Translations under genes and position numbers: made by a program
Assembly (NCBI GenBank): GCA_949128115.1
Contig: OX421967.1
Location: 4,268,070-4,332,069 of the forward strand
DNA from: Anaspis maculata
Lineage: Eukaryota; Arthropoda; Insecta; Coleoptera; Scraptiidae
Direction of reading: 5' to 3'
Length of the DNA stretch: 64,000 nucleotides
In this document: piece by piece, positions 33,099 to 43,881 of the stretch
How the letters are laid out: each line of letters opens with the position of its first letter
Numbering within the stretch: position 1 is the first letter of the stretch
The notes under the pieces: generated by a model
What the model was told of the DNA's origin: nothing
The model's input: only the letters and a program-made list of their open reading frames with translations
Databases searched by the model: none

Positions 33099-34175
33099 AT
33101 GAGACCGGTAACCACAGCTGCGCCATCGCTACTTCTTTTGATTATTATTTCTCAAACATCATGTTTGATTGAAGTGAAAAACTACGAGTTCAAGAAGAAT
33201 GAAGTTTTCCGTGGTAACCACACAAAAAGTCCCGACAACAAAGTCATTATGTTCAGCAAATCGAAAGGCACAATATATTCCACGTCGCTGTCACAGCTCC
33301 CTGACGACATTGATGACTTATGGTTTGACAACTCGAACTTTGACCAAATCGAAGACGGTTCTCTCTGCTCATCGCCTGGAATCACAGAAGTCACTTTTTA
33401 CTGGAACAATCTTCCGAAACTTACCGGTGGCGTTTTTGCGAATTGCGTGAATTTAACTGCCATAATTTACGACAGAAATACCGTTGTGAACAGCACGAGA
33501 AAATTTGCCGACGATGTGTTCGCTGGCTTGCCAGACTTGAAAACTTTGGTGATAAGGGGTGGCCGAAACATCCCCAATGTGCCAAAAACACTGTTCAAAG
33601 GATTGAACAGTTTGAGACTCCTTCGCATCCATTGGACCGACCTCGCAACTGTGGAAAGCGGGGCGTTTGACGATTTGATCCACTTAAAAACTCTGGATTT
33701 ACACGAGAACAGATTAGCGACGCTCGACAAGGCACTTTTCTCGAAACTGTCGGAGCTGGAGGAGCTGGATTTGAGCCGGAATAGTCTGAAAAACCTGGAC
33801 GGCGGACTTTTGGCAAATCTGCAAAACCTGGAAACACTCGACATCAGCCGGAATCAGCTCGAAAGCTTCCCGTGGAATGATTTAGTCGGTCTTACCAAAT
33901 TGAAAAAGCTCGATTTTCGCAACAACAAAGTCAAGAATCTGACAGCTGTAAGACACAATTTATCATTGTAGATAGTTCAAGTATCACTCGCTAATTCTTG
34001 TTTGACTTTCAAGGACGTTGATTTGGTGGAAACGCTGAAAAATCACTGGCTCAGCTTAGAAGATCTGCAGTACCAGCAGGAAAGCATGTCTTGCGAAGAA
34101 GTTTTGGCGACGACAACCGCCATTTGGAAGTTCAGAGAGTATTTGGAAATGCCGTATCATAGATGTGGGAATTGA
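33099..34175 (+). CDS. LRR-C: secreted leucine-rich-repeat protein, 336 aa
   Basis: CDS joins 33099-33947 to 34014-34175. I chose the ATG at 33099 because an upstream in-frame ATG at 33060 lies inside the predicted 5'UTR intron. The protein has a signal peptide (about 23 residues, ending SQTSC), the family N-terminal region with GNHT, LCSSPG and WNNLPKLTGG, then six LRRs (for example LEELDLSRNSLKNLDGGLL) and a 53-residue C-terminal exon with NHW, QYQQESMSC, TTTAIW and a last Cys near the end. Junctions (ACAGCT|GTAAG, TTTCAAG|GAC) are in phase. It is intact. No anchor is visible. Closest sister by eye is LRR-A, including the 3' flank. Confidence 0.9.
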
Positions 34176-34554
34176 ATGGATAAACCTCGGGATAAACACT
34201 CACGAGTTTTGTGAAGTGAAGAATAGGATTGGATTGAGTTAAGAGAGAAGACGACAACAACAACAATAACATCATCAAGATAAAGTTAGCGTCACTCTAA
34301 AATACCTTTTTCTATAAGTTAGTTACTGATTGGTCAATTACCATCAAGTTTTTCAAAATGTCGGGAGAATTTTATTATTATTTATTCACCAGGTATACCT
34401 ATTCCATATGGCTCACCTCAATTGATGTAAGAACCCTTAAAAAGACAAGCTCAACAATAAATTGCGTGAGTTCTAAATCTTGGTAGGAACCTACTGTTTT
34501 GATGCATTATCACAAACTACTTACTGGTTATTTATCACATACTCTGTCAAATAT
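34176..34554 (+). other. 3' flank of LRR-C
   Basis: A CAA-rich stretch at about 34250 and AAGATAAAGTTAGCGTCACTC repeat the LRR-A 3' flank. No other gene is visible. Confidence 0.5.
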
Positions 34555-34740
34555 TTTCATTTCTTGAAGTGCCTTCTGATCCAACAAGTACCAAAATTTC
34601 CCAGGATTTCTAGTAATTTCAACGGGATTTCTATAGATTTCTGGACATCTGTATAGTCTGGAACATTCAGGGAATTTTTAGGGACTTTAAAAAAATTCTA
34701 CGAGATTCCTTGGTCATAGGTATCTCGGAAGATTTCTATA
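34555..34740 (+). repeat. GATTTCT minisatellite, left part
   Basis: Irregular units such as GGATTTCTA and GGGATTT appear, continued after the palindrome at 36333. Confidence 0.7.
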
Positions 34741-36332
34741 ATAGCCCAGGCGCCAAGGAAAACAATAAGGAAATAATTGTTTCCTGGCTGGAAACTAGCT
34801 TAAAACGATCTGTGTAGCTTAGGTTTTGACATACTAGTTTACCCCCTTTTGGAAATGTCGGCGTCATGTCGCCATCTTCAACAAGAAGTGCACCAGCGTG
34901 GTTTTTGCCGAATAACTTAATTTTGGGTCATCCGACAGCAAAATATGTGAGGAGTCATTTTGAAGCCTATGAAATTCCCTACAGTTTGGTTTCTCAATCA
35001 ATTTTCTGCAACCTATGGTCTTTGAGATAGAGCTTCTGGAAGCGAGAGTCATTGTCGTGGAAGCTCCATGGCCACTTGACTCGAAAAACTAAAATGTCGA
35101 TGTGACAAAAAAAATTCAAAATGAGATTACTCGAGATTTCTCCATGCTATAGTTGCGGTGATGGTCTTCAACTCTTCCTCTTGAACCGTAGATTGCGAAT
35201 ATTGAAGAGTGAAAAACGTCACATTGTACATATCCAGGGTGTACTACGGGAATCAAATCAGAACAGAGAAATTTGACATATTCTTCGATTTAGCCTATGC
35301 GAAACTCTAAGCACTTATCACGAGTCCAATATCAATATGCATTGCTATGTAAGCTTCACTTGATACACCTAAGAAGTGGTCAGCTCACAGCCTTCCTGTA
35401 AAATATCTTGAAGGCCCTCTGAAATCATCAAAATGTACAGTAGCAAGAAATGTATGTAACAGTATATTATATACCAAGGAACCAAAGTGAATTTTTGATC
35501 CCTTGGGTAAAGTTTGTTGCTCGAGGGTCCTTTGGGTCCAAATCCTCAAATTAAAAATTCACTCTGGTCCCTTGGTATATAATATACTGTTATATACATT
35601 CCTTGGTACTGTAATAATTTTTAATTTTGATGATTTCAGAGGGCCTTCAAAACATCTTACAGTAAAGCTGTAAGCTGACCACTTCTTTAGTGTATTAAGT
35701 GAAGCTTACAGAGCAAATCCATATTGATATTGGACTCGTGTTAGGTGCTTAGAGTGTCGCATATAGGCTAAATCGAAGAAATATGTGAAATTTTTCTGAT
35801 TTGATTTGACTCCCTCAGTACACCCTGTATATGTACAATGTGACGTTTTTGACTTTTCTATATTCGTAATTAATGGTTCAAGAGAAAGAGTTCAAGACCA
35901 TCACCGCAACTATAGCATTAAGGATTCTCGAGAAATCTCATTTTGAAATTTTTTTTGTCACCTCGACATTTTAGTTTCTCGAGTCAAGTGGCCATGGAGC
36001 TTTTACAACAATGCCTCTCGCTTCCAGAAGCTCCATCTTAATAACCATAGGTCGCAGGAAGGTCATTTAAAAACTATCCCGTAGGGAATTTCATTGGTTT
36101 CAAAATAACTTCTCACATCTTTTGCTGTCAGATGGTCCAAAATCAAGATATTCGGCAAAAACCACGCTGGTGCACTTCTTGTTGATGATGGCGACATGAC
36201 GCCGACATTTCCGAAAGGGGGGAAATTGGTATGTCAAAACCTGAGTCACACAGATCGTTTTAAGCTAGTTCCCAGCCAGAAAACAATTATTTCCTCATTG
36301 AGCTGATTTTTGCTCCCTGGCGCCTGGGCTAT
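34741..36332. mobile_element. 1.59-kb palindromic foldback element
   Basis: It opens ATAGCCCAGGCGCCAAGG and closes with the complement of ATAGCCCAGGCGCCAGGG. Arms of about 740 bp mirror each other: GCACCAGCGTGGTTTTTGCC at 34890 has its complement at 36153; CAGTATATTATATACCAAGG at 35460 has its complement near 35570. The spacer is under 100 bp. It splits the GATTTCT minisatellite, so it is an insertion there. No transposase is encoded. Confidence 0.9.
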
Positions 36333-38044
36333 GAGATTTTTGTAGAGATTCTCAAAGACTTTTACGGCATTTTCATTGAAAGATTTCACAAGATATCTGA
36401 TGCGGATTTTTGAGGATTTCTAAGGATTTCAGTATTTTTGTAAGGAATTTTCAGAGAATTCCACGACAAATCTAGGGATATCTGCAGATTTCCAAAGTAA
36501 CCAAAATTTTCAAAGGATCCTCCAATATCCCCACAGTTAGGGATTACAAAAAGGCTTCTATCAAATTCTCAAGAATATCTGAGAACTTATAAGCAGTTCT
36601 AAAGATTCTATGGAATTCATAGAGATTTTTGTGGAATTTCTAGATATTTCTACTAGATCTCCAGAAGTTCTTAGGGATTGTCAAGGATTTCTATGGGATA
36701 TCTAGAGATTGATGATGATTCGTTAGAAATTTCAAAATACCTAACAATTTCTAAGAATTGCCATGAGTTTTTGGAAATTTCTGAGGGATTTTCAAAGATC
36801 TCAAATGATTTCTACAAGATTTTGTAAAAGTTTTTTGAGAATGTTGGAGGTTCTCAAAAATTTTCATGGATTCTTCAATTATTTCTGCAGGGTTTCTAAG
36901 AATCATAAAGATTTGTATCACATTTCTAAGGAATCCTAAAGATTCTAATGATATTTTGAAAAAATTTCTAGAGATTTGTGAAGCTATTAGGATAACTAAA
37001 ATATTTACGAAACTTCTGAGAATTCCTGTGATGATTTCTAGGGATTTCTGTACATTCCTGAGGGATCTCTGGGGATTACTGGAGATTTGTTCTGGATTTC
37101 TTGAGGTTTTTGAATTTCCATACAGAGTTTGTGAGGATTTCTGAAGATACCTACAAAGTTTTGTAGGGATTTACAGAGATTTTTACGGGGTCCACTAGGG
37201 ATTCCTGAGGAATTCTGAAAATGTCTATAGAGCTCTGAGATTGGAGATGTGTATGTTATTTCTATCGTGTTCAAGATTTCCACAGACAGACTGGAGATTT
37301 GCATGAAGTTACTGAGGTTTCCAATATTTATATGGAATTTCCAAAGATTTCTAGAAATCTCTAGAAATTTCTACAAGATATCTAAAAATTTCAGGGAGTT
37401 TTGGGGGGCTCTAATAATTTCTCCATTATTTCTTTCGACTGGATTCATTTTAAAAAAATCAGGGATTTCTTAAGATTTGTATGGGACGTTTTGAAGATTT
37501 CTGAAATATTTCCAGGGATTTTTGAAGATTTTTGCTGGATCTCTACAGATTCCTGTTGATTAGTATGGGAATCCCTGAAGTTGCTTGGTATTTTTGGAAA
37601 TCTCATCGATGTTTGGAGATTTCTACGGGATTCCCTGGAATTTCAAAAATATCGCTGGAAAATTTTGAAGAGATTTCTTGGGATTTTTTTAGTGCTCCCA
37701 AATTTTTTGTGGATTTATCAAGATTCCTACGGGATTTCCAGAAATTCATAAAGATTCGTGAAATAGCTTAAAAAACTCCAGATCATGAAATCGTCTTGAA
37801 AATTCTCAAATCGTCAACATATATCTTACGTAATCATCTATTTGGTCCTCCAAAAAATTGAAAAAAAACCTTGTTTATTGATAATTTTACCTTAGTTATT
37901 AGTTTTTAACATGTATATGTATAATGATTGTTTTACTTGAATTTCTTCTCAATTTTATGTTAATTTCAGACTGTGTCTTAATGGCAAACTGTTTTTTTCA
38001 CGACAGTCAGTGATGTATTCTTTCAATGGAGTACATTTTATATA

Positions 38045-38165
38045 TATAAGTATTTCTTGTACAACTTCTTGTACAATCTGTCAGTTAAACAATCAAGTTC
38101 ATTGTTTTTTTATACTATTTTGGCAGATTGTACAAGAAATTGTACAAGAAATTATGTAGTGTAAT
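38045..38165. mobile_element. 120-bp hairpin MITE, copy 1
   Basis: ATTTCTTGTACAACTTCTTG at 38052 has its complement at 38133-38152. The loop contains GTTAAACAATCAAGTTCATTG. Confidence 0.85.
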
Positions 38166-39079
38166 TCATCTATGAAATTTCTAGGGATTCCTGGAGATAT
38201 CTGCGGGATTTCTGAGGACTTTCGAAGCGTTTCTAGAGATTTCTACGTGATTCTCAAAGGTTATTACCAAACTTTTGAGGATTTCTATGAAAATTTCTAG
38301 ATTGCTACAAGATTATCAAGGTTTCCAAAAGATTTTCACGAAGGTTCTAGGGATTTGTAACAATTTTCCATTGATTTTCAAAAATTCCTGGAGATTTCTC
38401 AAGATTTAAACAAAAATTCGAGGAATTTCTAAAGATTTTTTGAAATTTTTAAAGATTCTCAGTGATCATTGGAGTTTTATGAAGGAGAAATTCTAAACAT
38501 CCGCACGAAAATTCTATGAGAACTTCCAAGGGAACTTCTGAATAGTTCTTCTATATTGTATGTAATTTTTATTGTGTTCAAGATTTCTACAGACGGACTG
38601 GAGATTTGCATGAAGTTTCTGAGGATTTCCAATATTTATATGGAATTCTCAGTAATTTCTAGAGTTCTCTAGAAATTTCTACAAGATATCTGAGGATTGC
38701 AGGAAGTTTTAGGAAGTTTTAAAAATTTCTTCTTGATTTTTTCCGACTGGATTTATTTTAGAAAAATCAGGGATTTCTCAAGATTTGTATGGGGCATTTT
38801 GGAGATTTCTGGAATATTTTTTGGGATTTTTGAAGATTTTTGCTGGATCTTTACGGGTTTCTGTTGATTAGTATGGGAATCCTAAAAGTTGCTTAGTATT
38901 TTTAGAAATCTCATCGATTTTTGAAGATTTCCACGGGATTCCCAAGAATTCCAAAAATATTGCTATAAGATTTTGAAGAGATTTCTTGGGATTTTTTTTA
39001 GAGCTCACAAATTTTTTCTGGATTTATCAAGATTCCTACGGGGTTTCCGGGAATTTATAAAGATTCGTGAAATAGCTGT

Positions 39080-39203
39080 ATTACACTACACTATTTCTTG
39101 TACAACTTCTTGTACAATCTGTCAGTTAAACAATCAAGTTCATCGCTTTTTTATACTATTTTGACAGATTGTATAAGAAATTGTACAAGAAATTATGCAG
39201 TAT
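39080..39203. mobile_element. 120-bp hairpin MITE, copy 2
   Basis: It is nearly identical to the copy at 38045, with the same loop. Its longer left end, TTACACTACACTATTTC, pairs with the right end of copy 1 (GAAATTATGTAGTGTAA), which defines the family terminus. Confidence 0.85.
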
Positions 39204-39396
39204 ATACAGACATTTATTGAAAAATGACACCTTCCCACAATTTGGGCTGCTAAATACAAAGGATACTATAACACAAAAAATAACACAATAATAGGTAAAC
39301 TTAAATAGTAATCTGAATTTCGAAAACGTAGGTATATAGTTAAGCTTATTTATTTTGTGAACTTAGTAAATATAGATGTATAAAGGTAAGAAAGAA

Positions 39397-39744
39397 CTAA
39401 GTAATTTTATATAAATGGTTTCGCAAAATGTAAATGGACTTTTTCAAGGCTACTGACGCTACTGATTTACATAATTTGGAAGGAATGCCAAATTTAAAAC
39501 AAAACTCTTTAAAGAGGGTGGTGATGGTCCCACGAGCGCCGACAAGCAACCCTACAACATCGATTTGTCGAAGGTCGTATTTTTCTTTAAAAAAAGGGAT
39601 GGTTGGCTCATAGATCCTCTGTTTTTCAATATTAATGTCTGATGGTTGGTGTTCGTTAATTTCAAACCGAACAGTAGGATCTATGATCCAGCCAGCCCTA
39701 TTTTTTTTATCAATAGCCAGGATGTCGACACGCGTACTATTGAT
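39397..39744 (-). mobile_element. C-terminal fragment of a non-LTR retrotransposon ORF
   Basis: An open minus frame of 115 codons without an ATG reads RVDILAIDKKNRAGWIIDPT, then VRFEIN, IEKQRIYEPTIPFF, KYDLRQIDVVGLLVGARGTI, LFKEF and ends KIT with TAG at 39397-39399. I recognise this pattern from C-terminal regions of non-LTR elements of the R2/NeSL type with a restriction-like endonuclease; the clade is uncertain. The reading frame stops at the minisatellite, so the element is 5'-truncated. DNA from 39205 to 39396 is probably its 3'UTR. Confidence 0.65.
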
Positions 39745-40839
39745 ACATCTATAAAATTTCTAGGGATTCCCGGAGAATTCTGCGAAATTTTTGAGGACTT
39801 TCGAAGCGTTTCTAGAGATTTCTACGTGATTCTCAAAGGTTATTACCAAATTTTTGGGGATTCCTATGAAAACTTCTAGATTGCTAGAGGTATATCAAGG
39901 TTTTCAAAAGATTTTCACGAAGTTTCTGGAGATGTCTAACAATTTTTCATTGATTTTCAAAAATTCCTGGAGATTTCTCAAGATTCAAACAAAAATTCGA
40001 GGAATTTCTCAAGATTTTTTGAGATTTCTGAAGATTCTCAGTGATTAATGAAGTTTTATGAATGAGAAATTCTGAACATCTGCGCGGGAATCCTATGAGA
40101 ACTTCCGAGGGAACTTTTGAATAGTTCTTGTATATTGTATGAAATTTCTATTGTGTTCAAGATTTCTACAGACAGACTGGAGATTTGCATGAAGTTTCTG
40201 AGGTTTCCAATATTTATATGGAATTCTCAAGGATTTCTAGAGATCTCTGGAAACTTCTTCACGATATCTGAGGATTGCAGGAAGTTTTAGGAAGTTCTAA
40301 AAATTTCTACTTTACTTTTTTCGACTGGTTTATTTAAAAAAATCAGGAATTTCTCAAGATTTGTATGGGACGTTTTGAAGTTTTCTGGAATATCTCTTGG
40401 GATTTTTTAAGATTTTTGCTGGATCTCTACGGGTTCCTGTTGTTAAGGATGGGAATCCTAGAAGGTGCTTAGTATTTTCAGTAATCTTATCGATTTTTGG
40501 AGATTTCTACGGGACTCCAAAGAATTTCAAAAATATTGCTGGAAGATTTTGAAGAGATTTTTTGGGATTTTTTTGGAGCTCACAAATTTTTTCTGAATTC
40601 ATCAAGATTCCTACGGGACCTCCAGGAATTTATGAAGCTTCGTGCAAGATTTCTAGGGATTCCTGGAGAATTCTACGAGATTTTTGAGGACTTTTGAAGC
40701 GTTTCTAGAGATTCCTACGTGATTCCCAAAGGTTTTTATCAAATTCTTGAAGGTTCCTATGAAAATTTCTAGATTGCTACAAGATTTTCAAGGTTTTTTA
40801 AAGATTTTCACGGAGTTTCTAGGGATTTCTAACAATTTT

Positions 40840-41092
40840 TCATTGATTTTCAAATGTCAATGTCAGCCTTCCAGGGATTCGGCTGCTATTGATCGTGTCC
40901 CAGTTTCGTTGAACCTTCTTGGCTGTTGGGATGTCACTGTTGATCATGCTCCACATTTCCATGGTTTCTAGGTAATCCGCAACTGAGATCTCGTCGAGTG
41001 TAGAACTTAACATCAATTTGACGAGCCCAGACACAGAATTGTTGGAACTTGAGAATGCTGGCAAGGCAATATTGTCAAGGTACCAAAAATTT
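40840..41092 (-). pseudogene. Unidentified coding fragment
   Basis: An open minus frame reads FWYLDNIALPAFSSSNNSVS, then SVADYLETMEMWSMINSDIP and NWDTINSSRIPGRL. Residue composition looks like real protein, and the frame is closed at both ends by unrelated DNA. I do not recognise the family; a mobile-element protein is most likely given the surroundings. Confidence 0.45.
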
Positions 41093-41151
41093 TCAGGGTG
41101 GCACTTACAATTTCAATTACTGAGAACCTTGAACCTTGAGATGTGTTAATG

Positions 41152-41285
41152 GGTTTGTTCGCGTCGCATGAGCTTTTTGCACTTTCTGTACCCTAGCCAA
41201 TAGCGTGGGGTCTCTGGCAGCAGATGACCAATCACAGCAGTTTGAGTACAGAAAGTGCAGAAAGTTCATGCGACGCGAACAAACC
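41152..41285. mobile_element. 134-bp MITE with 40-bp inverted ends
   Basis: It opens GGTTTGTTCGCGTCGCATGA and closes with its near-perfect complement. Confidence 0.88.
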
Positions 41286-42190
41286 TATCATTTGAGTACC
41301 TATATGAGGTTGTTTTCAATGAAGTCTAACAATCAGCTCATCGGTCAAACTATGTATTTTCCTGTTTTGAAAACCACAGTACATATTACTACTGATTTCA
41401 CTTGAACTCTTATACTAATAATCTCTTGGTCCTTGACCTTCCAGATTAGGTGATTTACTGTTATCTAATAGCAACATATACCTAATATGATGGAAAGTTG
41501 CCGAACACTTCCAAAATTCATACACAATACAAGTGATAATTCATTACAAGTAAATGCTAAGGAGCCAAGGGGTATAAGTGAAGATGTTAAAAATGGGGAC
41601 TACTACACATCATCATACTTATTTATCAAATCGTGAAGAATCTAGCGATACATGTGGTTAACATTATAACTGAAATGCTACCAAACAATGCAACAAAAAA
41701 TTTTTTGTAGCAATTCAAGAGGTTTAAACTGGATCGTCTCGAAACAAATACTCTCTCAAAAGTCACTTTCATCCCTTGGCTTCAGCCAAGCGCCTCTTCC
41801 ATTGTTATAGCCTTTTCAAGCATCGTAGGGTACGCACCCACTTCTTAAAGTTAATTTACACACATTAACCATCACTGATTGCAATACAGGGTGTTTCATT
41901 GATCCAGTACTACAGCGAATGGAAATTTTGTGCACACTTGGTAGTTACTTGTATCTATCAACCTCGTTATCAACCTACATCATCCTTCCTTTAAACATCC
42001 ACAGGTGTCGAGAGCAGTGAGTACTTGATAGCAACAACTGTTTTTCAGAAATAATTTCGCTACCATAACAGTTCTTTGGAAATGAGGGAACTAGAAGGGG
42101 TCGAAGGACCATCCTGTATATTATTTACACGCCCAGCTGGTCATAATTGTTCACTCCTTTATTGCAAACTTGATGATACATTCTCCAATC
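41286..42190. other. Upstream region of LRR-D, with shared block and a small MITE
   Basis: The segment 41370-41510 is the complement of the block at 28184-28335. A possible 234-bp MITE lies at 41885-42118. No gene is seen. Confidence 0.5.
41885..42118. mobile_element. Possible 234-bp TA-flanked MITE
   Basis: It opens TACAGGGTGTTTCATTG and closes with the complement of TACAGGATGGTCCTTCG. Inverted ends are short and imperfect. Confidence 0.45.
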
Positions 42191-42193
42191 AAC

Positions 42194-42251
42194 TGGCCCG
42201 GTCCCAACTGACCTTTAGTTCGATCTATTCCAGTCAAGTTCGAGCTATAAA
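42194..42251 (+). promoter_or_regulatory. LRR-D promoter: half-sites and TATA box
   Basis: The proximal half-site is TGACCTTTAGTTCGAT at 42209. The distal one is degraded (TGGCCC at 42194). TATAAA is at 42246-42251. The proximal site lies 159 bp before the ATG. Confidence 0.55.
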
Positions 42252-42318
42252 TTCTTTAATCCTATCAACGCAAAATTACATGCTTTTGAGTTATCATAGA
42301 TGGAGCAAGTAATTATAG

Positions 42319-42371
42319 GTAAGTAAATGTTTGAACTGAATCGTTTAATATTATAATGCTTGGTTTTGAAG
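42319..42371 (+). other. 5'UTR intron of LRR-D
   Basis: It opens ATTATAG|GTAAGTAAATG and ends GGTTTTGAAG|G before the ATG. Confidence 0.65.
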
Positions 42372-42372
42372 G

Positions 42373-43455
42373 ATGAAGTCATCGATCGCAGTAGCAATAT
42401 TGTTGGTTTTCTCCATTTCTCAGACATCATGTTTGATTCAGGTAAAAAACCACGAGTTTCAAAAGAGCGAAGTTTTCCGTGGAGACCACGCAAAAGATCC
42501 CGACTACAAAGCAATCGAATTCAAAGAATCGAAAGGAACAATATATTCTACGTCGGCGCTTTCGCAACTTTCTGACATCCATGACTTGTGGTTTGGCGAA
42601 TCTAACTTGGACAAAATCGAAGACGGGGCACTCTGCTCATCTGCTGGAATCACAAAAATCACTTTTTACTGGAATAACCTTCCAAAACTGACTAGTGGCA
42701 GTTTTGCAAACTGTGCGGACTTGGCTACCATAGTTTATAATAGAAACACTGTGAATAACGGCACGAGAACGTTTTCCGATGATGCGTTTTCTGGTTTGAC
42801 AAACTTAAAAGCTCTGACCATACGTGAAATTCAAGGCATCCCCCACGTGCCAAAAACACTGTTCAAAGGACTGAACAGATTGATATTTCTCGCCATCAAA
42901 TGGTCCGACCTCGAAACCGTAGAAAACGGGGCGTTTGATGATTTGGTCAACTTGAAATTTTTGGATTTACGCAACAACAAATTGGCAATCCTGGACAAGG
43001 CACTTCTCTAGAAACTGGAACAACTGAAGGCTCTGGATTTGAGTCGGAATAATTTCAAAAACCTAGACAATGGAATTTTGACGAATCTGAACAACTTGGA
43101 AACACTTGACGTCAGCTGGAATCGGCTGGAAAACCTACCGAGGAATGACTTAGTCGGCCTATCCAAATTAAGGAGACTCGATTTTCGTCACAATAAATTC
43201 AAGGCGCCGACTGCTGTAAGTAACAGTCGACTCATATTTCATGTTAATTCTTATTCTATGTTAGGTAATTGTTGTTTTACATTCAAGGAATTTGAGTTCG
43301 TGAAGGAAACTCTCAAAAATCACTGGCCCAATTTGCAAAGCTTGCAGTACCAGCAGGAAACTATGAATTGTCAAGAAGCAGTGGCGATGACAACAGCTAT
43401 TTGGGCGGTTAGAAAGAACTTGAGTATGTCATCCTGCGAGGACCCGGATAAATAA
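42373..43455 (+). pseudogene. LRR-D: LRR gene with one in-frame stop
   Basis: Exons are 42373-43215 and 43288-43455, in phase, encoding 336 codons like LRR-C. Signal peptide, N-terminal region (SNLDKIEDGALCSSAG), six LRRs and the C-terminal exon (NHWPNLQSLQYQQETMNC, TTAIW) are all present. Codon 213 (43009-43011) is TAG where paralogues have TCG (Ser in FSKL), and nothing else is broken. The GNHT sequon of the others is GDHA here. Options are a very recent pseudogene, a segregating null allele, a sequencing or assembly error, or stop-codon readthrough; the sequence cannot decide. A stop there would remove the last three LRRs and the C-terminal exon. Confidence 0.8.
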
Positions 43456-43880
43456 GACGAACAATAGGCAAAATGTAACAGAAATGATATACCTTCGTAG
43501 CAGAGCAGTACCTAATACCTGAGTATGACATACCAGTGTAACCAAAGTACAAATACATACCTCAAACCCATGCCGTCGTGCCGTTCTGTCTACAGAAAAT
43601 AAAAAGGTGTATCTTTATTATTACCAGATGCAGGTAATGGTGCCCAGAAAAGTCAGAAAGTTTTCTTCTCTATATGGACATTATCGACAGAACGAGAAAA
43701 ATCGTGGGTTTTTTGCGTAAAGTGGAAGTGAACGATGCGCATCAAGTTTGAGGTTATCGCTTGACGTTTATTGTTGTGAGGTTTGGCTCGTGGCCGTGGA
43801 TTTTCGTAGTTCGAACGGCGCCTTATAGATGGCGGAAGGCGGAAGCGTGTACTTCTAAAGACTTGACAGACGCCAAATAG
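43456..43880. other. Intergenic
   Basis: AATAAAAAGG at about 43599 could be a poly-A signal for LRR-D. Nothing else is recognised. Confidence 0.4.
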
Positions 43881-43881
43881 C

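Larger units (their letters stand above)
36333..40855 (+). repeat. GATTTCT minisatellite with 1.3-1.6-kb higher-order repeats
   Basis: Irregular 9-24 bp units of the type GGGATTTCTAGAGATTTCTA fill the span. A block opening GTGTTCAAGATTTC(C/T)ACAGAC occurs near 37266, 38575 and 40152; another, TTTCTAGGGATTCC(T/C)GGAGA, occurs near 38177, 39766 and 40649. The array is interrupted at 37780-38165 and 39070-39745 by MITEs and a retrotransposon fragment. Many ORFs rich in Phe, Ile, Ser and Leu arise from the repeat and are not genes. Confidence 0.85.

Noticed and set aside
34864..35052. ORF in the palindrome arm
   Set aside because: It lies wholly inside a palindromic arm, and has no motif.
36866..40697. 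Phe/Ile/Ser-rich ORFs
   Set aside because: They are translations of GATTTCT units.
36333..40855. CRISPR array
   Set aside because: Units are irregular, without constant repeats and unique spacers, and the genome is eukaryotic.
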